Origin: Rhopalosiphum padi
Lineage: Eukaryota > Arthropoda > Insecta > Hemiptera > Aphididae
Length of the DNA stretch: 64,000 nucleotides
Reading direction: 5' to 3'
Assembly: GCF_020882245.1 (NCBI RefSeq)
Contig: NC_083600.1
Coordinates: 21,080,001 to 21,144,000, forward strand
Both the position numbers and the translations under genes were made by a program. Positions 14,094-26,284 of the stretch are shown piece after piece (within the stretch, counting starts at the first letter, position 1; each line of letters opens with the position of its first letter). The notes beneath the pieces are model-generated. The model did no database searches. It had not been told where the DNA came from and saw nothing but the letters and a program-made list of their open reading frames with translations.

Positions 14094-17000
14094 ATGGATG
14101 CAACGAACAAAGAAGAAAAGCTACCCAATCCTAGATCAGAAGCTAACATTTTTGAAATTATTACATTTAGGTAAACATAACAAACCATAATAATACAACT
14201 ATCACCCATTTTTAATATTTAACCAATGCAATAGAAACTTTTAAAAATAAGATAGTTCTCAATAATTGAATAAGCTGCATAATATATAGGTAGTATATCT
14301 AACAACATACTGATTCACATAGATTAAGTAGTGTGTATTTATTTTTGTTTTATTTTTTCAATGTTTTTCACTATATTATGTTTCTTACATTAGTAATTTA
14401 TTGCCAAAAATTAAGAAAATAATTCATAATAGATATTTATTTAATTTTTTAACTGCGGTTTATTGTTTATTTTATTTTTTTTTTTTCAATTCTATAGAGA
14501 GAACATTTATTTAACATTTATTTTTTTATTAGACTATAAAATAAATGTTAGTTTGCTTTAGTTTAGTGATATAATTGATTTTGATTCAAATCAAGCTTAT
14601 ACAAAAGATTATTAATAATATAATACTGACGATAATATTATGCTTTTGGGAATTACAATGTGTATAGTAAACAAAACAATATACAAAAACTCAAAATACA
14701 CTACTTTAGGTGAACCTTAATTGTTTTAAAAATCATAGCTGGTCATCTGGTTTGAACTTTTTTTTTTAAATTAAGTTTTAATTTGTTATCTTTATAACTA
14801 CCTATACGACATTAGCAATATTATAATGTTAGGTACTGTTGAGCTTCAACTATACATTATTATTATGTAACTATAATACAAACATTTTTACTTTTTAAAG
14901 TTGGATTTTCGGAATTGTCAAAAAAGGATTAAAACAAGATTTAAATTTAATTGACTTGTACGGAATTCTGAATGAAGACTCCTCAGAGTTATTGGGAAAC
15001 AAATTACAAAAGTATCCTATTAATTAATTTTATATATAAAAATTTAAAAATAAAATTTATGATCTTTTTATTTTAGAATATGGAATAATGAATTGATAAA
15101 CTCAGAAAAAAAAAACCAAAAGCCAAATTTCTTGAATACGTTATTTAAAATGTTTGGATCAACACTTATATTTTTTGCAATTTCTGTAACAATAGTGGAA
15201 ATTATTTTAAGGTAAAATTTAAATAATAACTTAGTTCATAAAAATATTAATTTTAACCTAGGTAAGCAGAAAATACAGGATATAAATTTATTATTACAAA
15301 TACATACAAACCAGTTTACAAGTGAAGAACACTATTTTTTTGTTAATTTAAATTATTAAAAGAAAAAAAACTAACATTAGCTTATTTGAGCGTTTGACGT
15401 AGAATAATTGCAATTAATTATTTATCTTTCTTATTGAGCAGCATAAGCATTGCAACTATCGTTGGAAAAATTGTCGTACATTTTGAAACTAATTCGTCGA
15501 ATATCTCAACTGGGATATATTTATTAATTGGTCTAGTCATAATTTTATTAATGAGAATAATTATTTATTCTGGTTACGATATGACAATTTCACATTTAGG
15601 TATGAAAATGAGAATAGCAACATGCAATCTAATTTATAAGAAGGTAAACAGCGCATAAAACGTTTATATTTCTCCTTTTATGTCTTATTAGACATACAAT
15701 TACGATAGTACGATAATCCATAATATGTTATTTAAGGCACTACGACTCAAAGTGAATTCTCTGGACCAAACCTCTACTGGACAAATATTAAACTTAATTT
15801 CAAACGACATAAATCGATTTGACACATCACTATTATTTATACCATTTTTGTTGGCGGGCCCTATAGAAACAGTAGTAGTGACGTACTTTTTGTGGCAAGA
15901 AGTTGGTGTGTCATCAATACTAGGTGTAGCCACAATGATTATGTTTATACCATTACAATGTCAGTATAGAATATAGAATTAATTATATAATTATAACTCT
16001 TAATACATTGTTATTATAATTGATATTTTAGTATGGTTAGGGTCAAAAACATCTGAAATACGATTAAAAACTAATAAAAGGACAGACGAGAGAGTTCATC
16101 TAATAAATGAAATAATCTCGGGATTACAAGTGATAAAAATGTACACATGGGAACCATTTTTTGACAATCTTACAAAATATTCTAGACAGTAAGAAATTAA
16201 AAATATACAATACATTTCAAAAAATTGAAATAATCTCATATAATTCTATATTATAGAAAAGAAATCAACGAAATTAAAAAAACATCTTGTATCAAAGGAA
16301 TTTTGTACTCATTTTGTTTGTTTAACACGAAACTAGCATTGTTTGTAACGTTATTTACATATATATTAATCGGAAATTATATAACTCCATCAAAAGTATT
16401 GTATTTTAATATTTTATGAAATAATATTTAATAAAATTATTTTTATACTCGGTTGTAGGTATTTATAATAACTTCATATTATGACAGTATACAAAGAGCA
16501 TTCGTAATAACTTTTCCACCGGCCATAGGTTTAAGTGCAGAATTACTAGTCTCCATTAAAAGGATCGAGGTATGCATAATATTTATATTTTGTTTAAAAT
16601 ACTTTAAAGAACAATTTTTAGGATTTTCTATTGAACGAAGAAAAAGATAGACAACTGAACAACTTTATTAAACCAACAACTGCTAAAAACAGAACTATTG
16701 GTGAGAGTAAAGTGTCAAATAAAATCATTGATGATGAAAGTGGCACTGAACAGTGTTTTGGAGTAGAATTTTTTAATGTTTCTGCCAAATGGGCAGTCTC
16801 TCAACCTAATAACACTTTAGAAAATATAAATTTATTCACAAAACCCAATCGATTAATAGCAATAATCGGTCCAGTTGGAGCCGGAAAGGTATAGTTAAAT
16901 ACATAAAAATAAATTCGAAAATTCATATATAATACCTAAAAATATTATTTTTTTCATAGAGTTCTTTATTACAAGCAATTTTACAAGAATTACCACTTAT

Positions 17001-20000
17001 GAAAGGCAGTATTTCTGTACGTGGTGTAGTATCATACGCTTCTCAAGAACCGTGGTTATTTACAAGTTCTGTTAAACAAAATATTTTATTTGGATCGCCA
17101 ATGGACAAATCACGATATGATAAAGTAAATTCATTGTATCCTATTATAGATTAATACTTTAAAAATGTAATTCAATATTACATTACGTATCTATTTAATT
17201 TCAAATATAGGTTATAGAAGTGTGTGCATTAAATCCAGACTTGGAACAGTTTCCGTATGGTGATAGGACTATCGTTGGCGAGAAAGGGATTTCTCTTAGT
17301 GGTGGTCAAAAATCAAGAATAAATTTAGCAAGGTAGTAGAATTAATATTGTAAACAAATTTCTTTTATAATTACCATGGTATATCAAAAAAAAAAAAACC
17401 GAAAACGCGCAATTAACCGTTATTCTTGTTTTTTTCCAATTAACTGACAGCAGAAAAAAGGCTCTGTGTGAACAATACTACAGCTCTGCTGTCACAATTT
17501 ATAAATGTATACATTTGAGAAAAATTAGCGTAATACATACAATACACATAATACATGTAACATATAGAGCGATTGCAAGTTGAATTGCATTAATTTACAA
17601 AACATATAAAAAAAAACATAAACATACCCCGGCAGCATGTGTCGCGTTCTACAGGTCCCTGTTTCTCTGAAGAGGAATCATCCGGTCATGGTGGGGTACC
17701 CATAGATTAACATCGACTATTGCTGTAACCTTAGCTATCCTATCGTCCTGTTCTTTACAGCATAACATATCCTCAAACATGTCGCCGAAGGACTGCGTGA
17801 CATACACGAAGCCAGTCTATAACCGTTAAACCTGATGGATGGTAAATGGTGAATACTGAATATCATTGATGCAGAATGTGACATTTTTTTTTTATTTTCA
17901 AACTTATAATTACTTGAATCCATTTTCCCGATATCTGTTTCCCAATATATCTTAATAATCATAGTAGTCGATAGATATACATTAAAGAAAATTAAAGTAT
18001 AGTTGAATGATGTTGTTATCCTCAGAAAACCTATCTATAAGTATAATTGATCAATAAATAGTTATAATTTAAAAATATTTTACATCAGGGCAATATACAA
18101 ACAAGCGGATATTTATTTATTGGATGATCCTCTATCAGCAGTTGACACACGTGTTGGAAAGCATTTATTTGAAAAATGCATAACTGGTAACGTTTATCCT
18201 AAACAATATTAAAATTAAATTTTAAAATTGTAAGATTTTCATTTTTTTTTTATTTTTTTTTTTTATAGATTATCTTAAAGAAAAGACATGCATACTTATA
18301 ACCCATCAAATACAATACTTAGTAAACGTAGATCACATTGTCATAATAGATAATGTAATTATTATTATAAAACATTTAACCTATTAACGTAAATTTATAA
18401 GTCAATGCCTTTTTATTAGGCAAAAGTGTTGGCAGAGGGTTCATACAGAGAACTTCAAAAATCAAGTTCATATTTCAAAAAAAATCAGAGATTTTCATCA
18501 GAAACGTCAATTTTTAATAACGTGATTGAAAAAAATAATACCGATATCCTAGAAAAATATTCTATAAATGAAGATTCTCAAAATCCAATTTTTATTCCAG
18601 TCACTTCGTTCGTGAAAGAAATCAAAATAATTAACAATAAAGACAATACAGATCCAGTTAAAACAGAAGAAACGCATTCTATCGAAAATAATTCGTTAAG
18701 TGTTTTTTTAAAATATATTTTTTCCAGTGAATATTATTTCAGAGTATTCTGTTTATTTTCCTTATGCATTCTCACACAAGTTCTATTGTCAGGTACAGAT
18801 TATTGGATAACTTATTGGTAATATTTTTTAACAATAAATCAATAAATATTAGCTGTTGAATTAGTTTAATATTGGTTAGATAAATATGATTTGTTTAGGA
18901 TTTATTTGGAAAAAAACGTTTTTCAAACGATGGAATATCGCACAGAATCTTCGACGTCAATCAGTACATCTGCAACAATTTTATCTAATGGCTTTTTGAC
19001 GTCATGGACTGCATCAAGACAATCGTGTATTTTTGTTTTTGCCGGACTAATATTCTTGATCATCATAATAGCCTTAATCAAATCCTTTTTATTTGTATCT
19101 GTTTGCACCGAAGCATCTATGAATTTACACCTCCGTATGTTTAGTTCGATTACTAGAGCAACAATGAGTTTTTTAAATAAAACGCCATCGGGTAATAACA
19201 TAATATCTACCTACATTTTTTTTTAATGAGCTCAAAAAATATTTTAATATCAGGGCGAATCCTCAATCGATTTTCAAAAGATATGGGACTTATTGATGAA
19301 ATGATACCTCCTACGTTAGATAAAGTTACACAGGTAAGCTCTAACTTTCATATAACTTTGATATATGCTGGTTTGTGAATATTTATGGAATTTTCTATAT
19401 TTAATTTTTTTTTAGATTGGATTGAGAGCGATTGGAATAATAATATTAATGGGAATTATCAATCCTTATCTGGCTCTACCAACAATCGTTTTAGTTATAT
19501 TATTTTTTAAAATGAAAACAATTTTTATGAAAACATCTCAAAATGTCAAGCGTTTAGAGGATGTTAGTGAGTACCTAATATATATTTATTATAAAAACAA
19601 TTTAAAGAAAAACAATAACTGCTATTTAAACCATCTATTTTAACTATTTATTTAACATAAGCACGAAGTCCTATGTACACTCATGTAAATTCATCGCTTC
19701 AAGGAATAGCAACAATAAGAGCGTTTAATTTAGAACAAACTTTAATCCAAGAGTTTGCCATCCATCAGGTGAGTGAAAAACTATTAATAAATTTATCAGT
19801 AAATAGTTTACTCAATGCCTTACACTAATTAATACGTAATAATGTTTTCAGGATTTACATTCATCAACTTGCTATTTGTTTCTGAGTTTAAATAGGGCGT
19901 TTGGTTTTTGGTTGAATATTAGCTGCATGTTTTATATAATTACTGTAATATTTTCTCTTTTACTGATTAGCGATGGTAAATTTATAAAATAAATATTTTG

Positions 20001-22352
20001 TTTAACAACTGATGCGATTGTAAAATAATTTTATTGGTTTATAACACAAATTGTAGCTACAAATGATGGAAGATATGTTGGACTGACCGTCACACAGGCA
20101 ATCGTAATAACAGGTATATTTCAATGGGTAATGAGGTTTACAGCAGACTTAGAAAATCAAATGACGTCTGTCGAAAGAGTTTTAGAGTTTTCAGATGTAC
20201 CACAAGAATCAACATTTGAAACAACTCCTAGTAAGAAATGTTTAATAGTTTTACTACACTTAGCATACACGAATAATATATAATATATGTAAATAAAAAA
20301 AACAATATACAATTTTTGTTTTACGATTAATAAAATATAATAATTTATTATTTAGATAAATTACTGCTAACAGACTGGCCTGATAATGGCCAAATTATTT
20401 TCGAAAAACTTTATCTACGTTATGACTTGGAATCGTCGTTTGTATTAAAAAATCTCAATATCAAGATTAAAGCTGCTGAGAAAGTAATGTTATTAAATTT
20501 TTAGTAATTTTACTGTAAATTATAACTGTGCATACAGATCGATCTTTAATACGCGGTTAGAGGAGTTATTGGCTATGAATTTGGATTTAAATATCGTTTT
20601 TCTTGTGAATTAAATCTTTTTGGCATCAACTATAACTTATTAAATACTATAAGCAAAGACATTTATTTCTTATAAAGATCTACACTAGTCATATTAAATA
20701 CATGTGAACTCATACTGTCCACTCTATAGTACTTTTCCATCGTTTGATGGTTATTGGTTATATTTCCAAAATCGTATAATTTAGAAGGTAAAATTTTATT
20801 TTACGATTAATGATTTGAATAAATTAATTATTGTTATACATCATGCAATTTATTTTAAATCTTAACCTTAAGTCTCCATTCTCATAACCGCATGAACGAA
20901 ACCACATCCTGTTAAACGGGAGATGTATGTAATTTATTTAACCCATATCTATTTATAATATTATTAAATATAATAGTCTTCTTAAATCATTCTTTAAACT
21001 TTATAAACATATAAAAAATATATAAAAACCAAGCACAATTTTTTATTTATAGTTAAAATTAAAATTTGGACAGAGCATAACTATTTTATAATATATATTC
21101 TAGTTTTATTTTAAAGTATACCATTTATGTTTTTTATATCTAATTAAATTGATTTGTATAAAATAGAAAACAATATTTTAATAATCGATAGGTATAAAAA
21201 TTTAAGTCGTATTGAGGATTATAAAAATATTTCACACTAGATGAATATTTATGCATCGTTGCATCCTACATTCAATCAATATTTTATATAAATATAAATA
21301 TGTAAACACTAATATTATAGATTATAATAAATTATATTATTTAAGCAAATATAGATTGTGTTTATTTAGATTGGAATCGTTGGAAGAACTGGTGCAGGAA
21401 AATCATCTTTGATTTCTGCATTGTTTAGATTAGCTTTTAATGAAGGTAAAATCATTATCGACGGAATAGAAATACACGAATTGGGATTACACGATTTGCG
21501 ATCCAAAATTTCCATCATACCTCAAGAACCAGTTTTGTTTTCAGGAACAATCAGAAGCAATTTAGATCCATTTAATGAATACCCGGATCACATTCTTTGG
21601 AAAGCTTTAGATGAAGTAAAATTATTGTTTCATGTATTTTCGTTTATTTTGCATAAAAAAAAAGATATTAATTTACATATCTACCTACATAACTTATATT
21701 TTTAGGTGGAACTCAAAAAAGTTGTTGACGATTTGTCGGATGGCCTAAACTCGAAAATATCAGAAGGTGGATCTAATTTTAGTGTTGGTCAAAGACAATT
21801 AGTATGTTTAGCTAGAGCAATTATACGAAATAACAAAATTCTTGTATTAGACGAAGCTACTGCAAATGTTGATGCACAGTAAAAAATTGAATTTAAAAAT
21901 ATTACAATTTGTAAATTAAATAATACAATTACTAAAGTTATGTTCCTTATTTTTAAATTTAGAACTGATTCTTTGATTCAAAATACAATTAGAAATAAAT
22001 TTCGTAAGTGTACAGTATTAACGATTGCACATCGGTTGAATACAGTGATGGATTCTGATAAGATACTTGTGATGAACGCTGGCACAGTAGTTGAATTTGA
22101 TCACCCATATAATTTATTGAAAAATAAAGATGGATATCTACATAAAATGGTAGAACAAGCCGGAAAGAGCAATGCTCAGTCGTTACATAATTTAGCTTAT
22201 GAGGTATTTATTTTTCTTATATATATTTTTACTTATTAGTGTATTTCTTTCATATATTATTATAAATATATTTATTATTTTTAAAGAGTTATAATAAAGG
22301 ACTTATGCTAAACGGTCAACGATTGTCAAGTGTTAACGAAGACGAAGACTAA
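14094..22352 (+). CDS. ABCC4-like multidrug-resistance exporter, copy A (intact)
   Basis: Predicted full ABC transporter of subfamily C (MRP4 / Drosophila l(2)03659 type), an ATP-driven exporter of organic anions and conjugates in the plasma membrane. I assign 25 exons, all with GT-AG introns and continuous phase: 14094-14170, 14901-15011, 15077-15211, 15442-15643, 15737-15959, 16032-16188, 16257-16395, 16459-16569, 16622-16888, 16960-17124, 17211-17332, 18089-18186, 18269-18354, 18420-18817, 18899-19191, 19254-19333, 19416-19566, 19662-19768, 19852-19975, 20057-20230, 20356-20483, 21370-21615, 21706-21878, 21963-22203, 22287-22352. They sum to 4074 nt, 1357 residues, the usual family size. 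Visible motifs: N-terminal NPRSEAN; NBD1 Walker A GPVGAGKSS (468-476), Q-loop near 503, signature LSGGQ (558-562), Walker B LLDDP (580-584), H615. NBD2 has Walker A GRTGAGKSS (1121-1129), signature FSVGQ, Walker B LVLDE with catalytic E1248, and H1279. NBD1 has D where the catalytic Glu would sit, as is normal in ABCC proteins. The start is the first ATG after the acceptor and matches copy C. Confidence 0.9.
17333..18088. other. Expanded intron 11 of copy A with probable old insertion
   Basis: This intron is 756 bp, while the same intron in copy C is only 56 bp. It holds a GC-richer block (about 17630-17830) unlike the neighbouring introns, probably a transposon remnant. Copy B carries the same block at 29522-30277, so it predates the A/B duplication. 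I could not define ends or target duplications. Confidence 0.4.
20484..21369. other. Expanded intron 21 of copy A
   Basis: The intron is 886 bp against 63 bp at the same position in copy C, and is repeated in copy B (32674-33559). I see no coding potential and no clear transposon ends. Confidence 0.4.
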
Positions 22353-23094
22353 ATCAGTTCATTTATATAGTTATTTACGCATAATCAAATAAGTATTGGA
22401 TAATTATTGCATAATTAAATGATTTATACGATTATTATAAAAAATTTTAAAATTATTTTTTATTTATTAAACAAATAATTACATAACTAAGAAAATGTGA
22501 CCAGTGTGACCTGAAAGATTATGAGATATTATACTTGGCGTCTATCGTACCACAGAGCAACATTTGCAGTTGTTTAATACAAAATTAGTAAAATAGTTGT
22601 CAACACTTAAACAAATTATAAAAATATATATTACCTATTTTAATGTGGTATAATTTGATGGTCCTAATATATTAGTAAAAACTTCTTCAGAAAATTTTAA
22701 AATAAACTGATCACAATACTGAGCGCTATTTACATAATAGATCTGCAGAGTTAAATGTAATTATTATTTTAGTTTATATTCATTATTTTTACTGGTTTAT
22801 TTTAATGGCCTATAAAATATAATGTTAAGTTTATAAGTATTACTAGATTATTCAATATCTTATATTTAATCAATTTGGTTGACATATTACTAAGAAAGAA
22901 TCTTCAATTGACTTTGGTTAAAATTGAATAATTACATTCAACGTAAATCATATTCACTTTGAGTATTATTTACACTATTACATTTTACTCATTTTACATA
23001 ATTTATACATTAAATTGCTATTTATAAATAAAACATTTTATAAATAATTATTACTATGTATCAGATATGTTTATGGTCTAGTCTAGAACACTAT
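22353..23094. other. Spacer between ABCC copies A and B
   Basis: Similarity to the 3' side of copy B ends at about 22457. The rest is unique apart from a stretch near 22500-22640 that resembles part of intron 1 of copy C (41655-41770). The end, TCTAGAACACTATAGAATATT, leads into the duplicated 5' flank and has a counterpart after copy C near 48650. No gene is visible. Confidence 0.5.
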
Positions 23095-24296
23095 AGAATA
23101 TTCATTAGTATATCATTATATTATCATATTGTATTACCTATACGTATTATATTGTATCCCCTAATAAGAATCACATAAATCACACAACCAAAAAAACAAA
23201 GTAAGGTCAGTATATTTACCTTCACACGTACCTCGTCTTATTGCTCAAAATATTTAATATTAGGTAGTTAGCTAAAACATTTGTAAGTCAGGATTACGTA
23301 ATAACTAGTGTATGGTACATGGACAAAAATCATGTAATCGAAATATAACTACCATGTAACAACACCTGGTCCATTCCCCACTACTATCGATATAGTAACG
23401 CAGAGCGCTAACTGGTCTGCGTGTATACGCACCGACATCATCATCGCCACCACCGTCCCAGCATAATATATTTTATTTTATTTTATACATAAATACGGGA
23501 TAAGACCAAAAAAAATAACGGAGTAATTACTAAAAGTTAATATTTTATATACAAACAGAATGAAAACAGGTATAGACACATACAAATTAGAGTGAAAAAC
23601 AAAGGCGGTAGTACACATTAAGTAAATGATACGAAAATTGTTAAAATAGTTAGCTAGTGATATAGGATGACGTAACAGAACACGCGAATGGACAGAGCGG
23701 CCAGTTTCACTGGATATTAAGGGAGCTTAAAGTATGAGGAAGTCAATTTTACCGGTAAAAATGTTAGATTGAAATCTGAAGTTTGTCGCATTTCCACGAT
23801 TATTAAGACTTGAGAGATGTAGGAAATCTAAAGCGATTATGCATCGATTAAGTGGTTTTTGGAAACCGGTATCGACGACTTTAGACAGTATCCTAAATCG
23901 TTTTAGTCGCCAAATTATCTTACAACATTTTGTGTCTTCTCTTGTTCATTTTCTCTACTATACACTATACTAAATAGTATACACCAATATCAAAGACTAT
24001 TGGGCATTTTAAGCAATATTGAGCTGCTAAAAAATATATTAGTTATTATTCATTTCATTTTTTCACGAATAGTATATTTTAGTAAATAGGTAATGTATTT
24101 AATTTGTTTTAGTTCAGTAACATTATTTTTATGATTTATTTACATTATTAATTTGGTAAGCTCTACAACTAAACAAAGAAGTTTAATATTTGCATACTTT
24201 CAAGTAAGTTGTAATTTGTGAATTATAATTATTTATAACTCATTTCTTTATTATTCTTTATCATTATATATCAATGTGTTATACTTAACTAATTGT

Positions 24297-25327
24297 CAGG
24301 GCCGTATTTAAACATTAAGCGACCCCCAGCATACATCCATGATCTGGATTCTTTAATATTAAAATCTTACTTATAAATTAATAAATGAGAATCGTTTAAT
24401 AGTTAAAAAAATGTAAATCTTTTTTTTTAATCAACAAATTATTACATAATTATAAAGCATAATACACATTTCTTTTTTCTTATGTAATTTTTTCTAATAA
24501 TTTAATAAAATGCAATTATTATTTTTTTCTATTACATTTTTAAAATTAATTTCGCTAAAATATTTTTCTGCCATTAAGATGAATATAGGTTAAAATGTCC
24601 GAAGAAAAAATGTCCACGGTAAAAATGTCCGGAAAAAAATTTCCGTAGTGAAATTGTCCAAAACCAAAAATGTCCACGGTAAAATTGTCCAAAACCAAAA
24701 ATAAACATGGTAAAATTGTACAAAACCAAATATGTCCATGGTAAAATTGTCTAAAATAAACTAAGTAAAATACCTCGTTATAAATATTTACAACATTGAT
24801 TATAATAATATTTAAAAAAAAAAATAAACAATTATTTCATTATTGCGGTAGTCAGATATGAGTGATAAGTGTATTTATACAACATTGATTATAATATTTA
24901 AAAAAATAATTAATAATTCTTTCGTTATTGAATATAAAATATAAATAAAAAAATTGATTATAAAAATGTCCAAAAAAAAACCCAGATAATTATTGCCTAA
25001 TTAAAATTTATGAATGTCAACGATATACATTATAAAAAGTTTTCTATACTTCTTGCTTTATTATTATACTCTTCGCAAATTTTTTTAAATTTTTCTTGCA
25101 TATTAATATACATTTTTTTTTTTGGCGGTGGTTGTCCTATATCTTTTGCCCAATTTTAACTAAATTTTACGATGGACATTCTTGGTTTCGGACATTTTCA
25201 CCTCAGACATTTTTACCAAGGACATAATTGATTTCGGACATTTTTACCGTTGACATTTTTTCCTCGGACATTTTTGTATAATACCCATTAAGACATGCCA
25301 CACCCTCCCCCCCTAAATACGGACCTG
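24297..25327. mobile_element. hAT-like element interrupted by a second element
   Basis: The same element as at 12802-13136, here with better preserved ends: CAGGGCCGTATTTA at the left and TAAATACGGACCTG at the right. Flanks are CTAATTGT (24289-24296) and CTATTTGT (25328-25335). It is split by the 705-bp element at 24580-25284. Confidence 0.6.
24580..25284. mobile_element. Non-autonomous DNA element with long subrepeated TIRs, 9-bp TSD
   Basis: Flanked on both sides by CCATTAAGA (24571-24579 and 25285-25293); copy A has a single CCATTAAGA at the homologous place, so this is a true filled site against an empty site. The ends are long inverted repeats made of short degenerate units of the type AAAATGTCC(G/A): the left arm runs from about 24590 to 24770, the right arm from about 25170 to 25280. 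The core is AT-rich with no open reading frame. A 9-bp duplication with long TIRs is compatible with a Mutator-like MITE, but no transposase supports the class. Confidence 0.75.
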
Positions 25328-26284
25328 CTATTTGTGTCTAGAACTAAATTAAAGTTAAGTTTACACTATATTTTAAATAATAATATATTATGTTCTGTGT
25401 GTTTTAGTAACATATAATTTTACTTTTATTAAATATTTAAATAAATATTATCAATACATTGATAAGGTTCCATTCATTGAATTTATGCCATTAAACTATT
25501 AATTAATTGACCTAGATTTATAACATCATAAATGATTGCCAATTATTATCAAGATTAAGATATATTTTAAACTACATATATGGTTTCTTTAAACTTTACT
25601 TTTAATTTTTAAGACTAGACATATTATTATTCTAATTATATTTTTACTGATCAGAAAGAAACATCGGCGTTCGTATAATATGAATATAACAATATAATAT
25701 TTAAAGATAATTTTAATTTATTATTTACATATTTTATATTACTAAATTTTTATAATTTTAGTTATTATTTATTATCTTATTTTTTTCAATTGTATATACA
25801 ATATTATCAATAATTTTGGAATAAGTTTTAATTTTAATTTTAATTTTAGTAAGTATTTAAAATATATAAATAAGAAAAACCACGGATAAGTTATTTTGCA
25901 CGGCTATGCACAGTTAGAATGAATGCTGAGTAAATATATGACTACGCGGTTCATAATTAAAACCACTACAATCAGGATACTCTTAACTGGCCATCAATTT
26001 CGAGGTAATCTTTACTTTTTTAATAATTTAAAACAATCAAATACAATTATTTACATCCTTTTACTTCACTATTCATTGCAAAAAAAATGTTGCGATTATT
26101 CATAATATATCAATTAACGGTAAAAATAAAACTGCAATCCGCTATAGAAAAAATGTAATAGAAAATTATTCACATTTTAATGCTAAAAATTAAAAAATAA
26201 CAACTTAAACTATAACATTTTATTTCATAATATTATGATTATTTACTGTAATTTAATACAACTTTCAATTATTGTAGACTTAAC

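Larger units (their letters stand above)
23095..25880 (+). promoter_or_regulatory. 5' flank of ABCC copy B
   Basis: Near-identical copy of the flank ahead of copy A, so presumably containing the same promoter. It differs mainly by a 705-bp insertion (24580-25284) inside its hAT-like element. Confidence 0.5.

Noticed and set aside
17735..17962. 75-codon minus-strand frame in intron 11 (twin at 29924-30151)
   Set aside because: It lies in an intron-borne insertion, has no recognisable domain, and is identical in both copies only because the duplication is recent.
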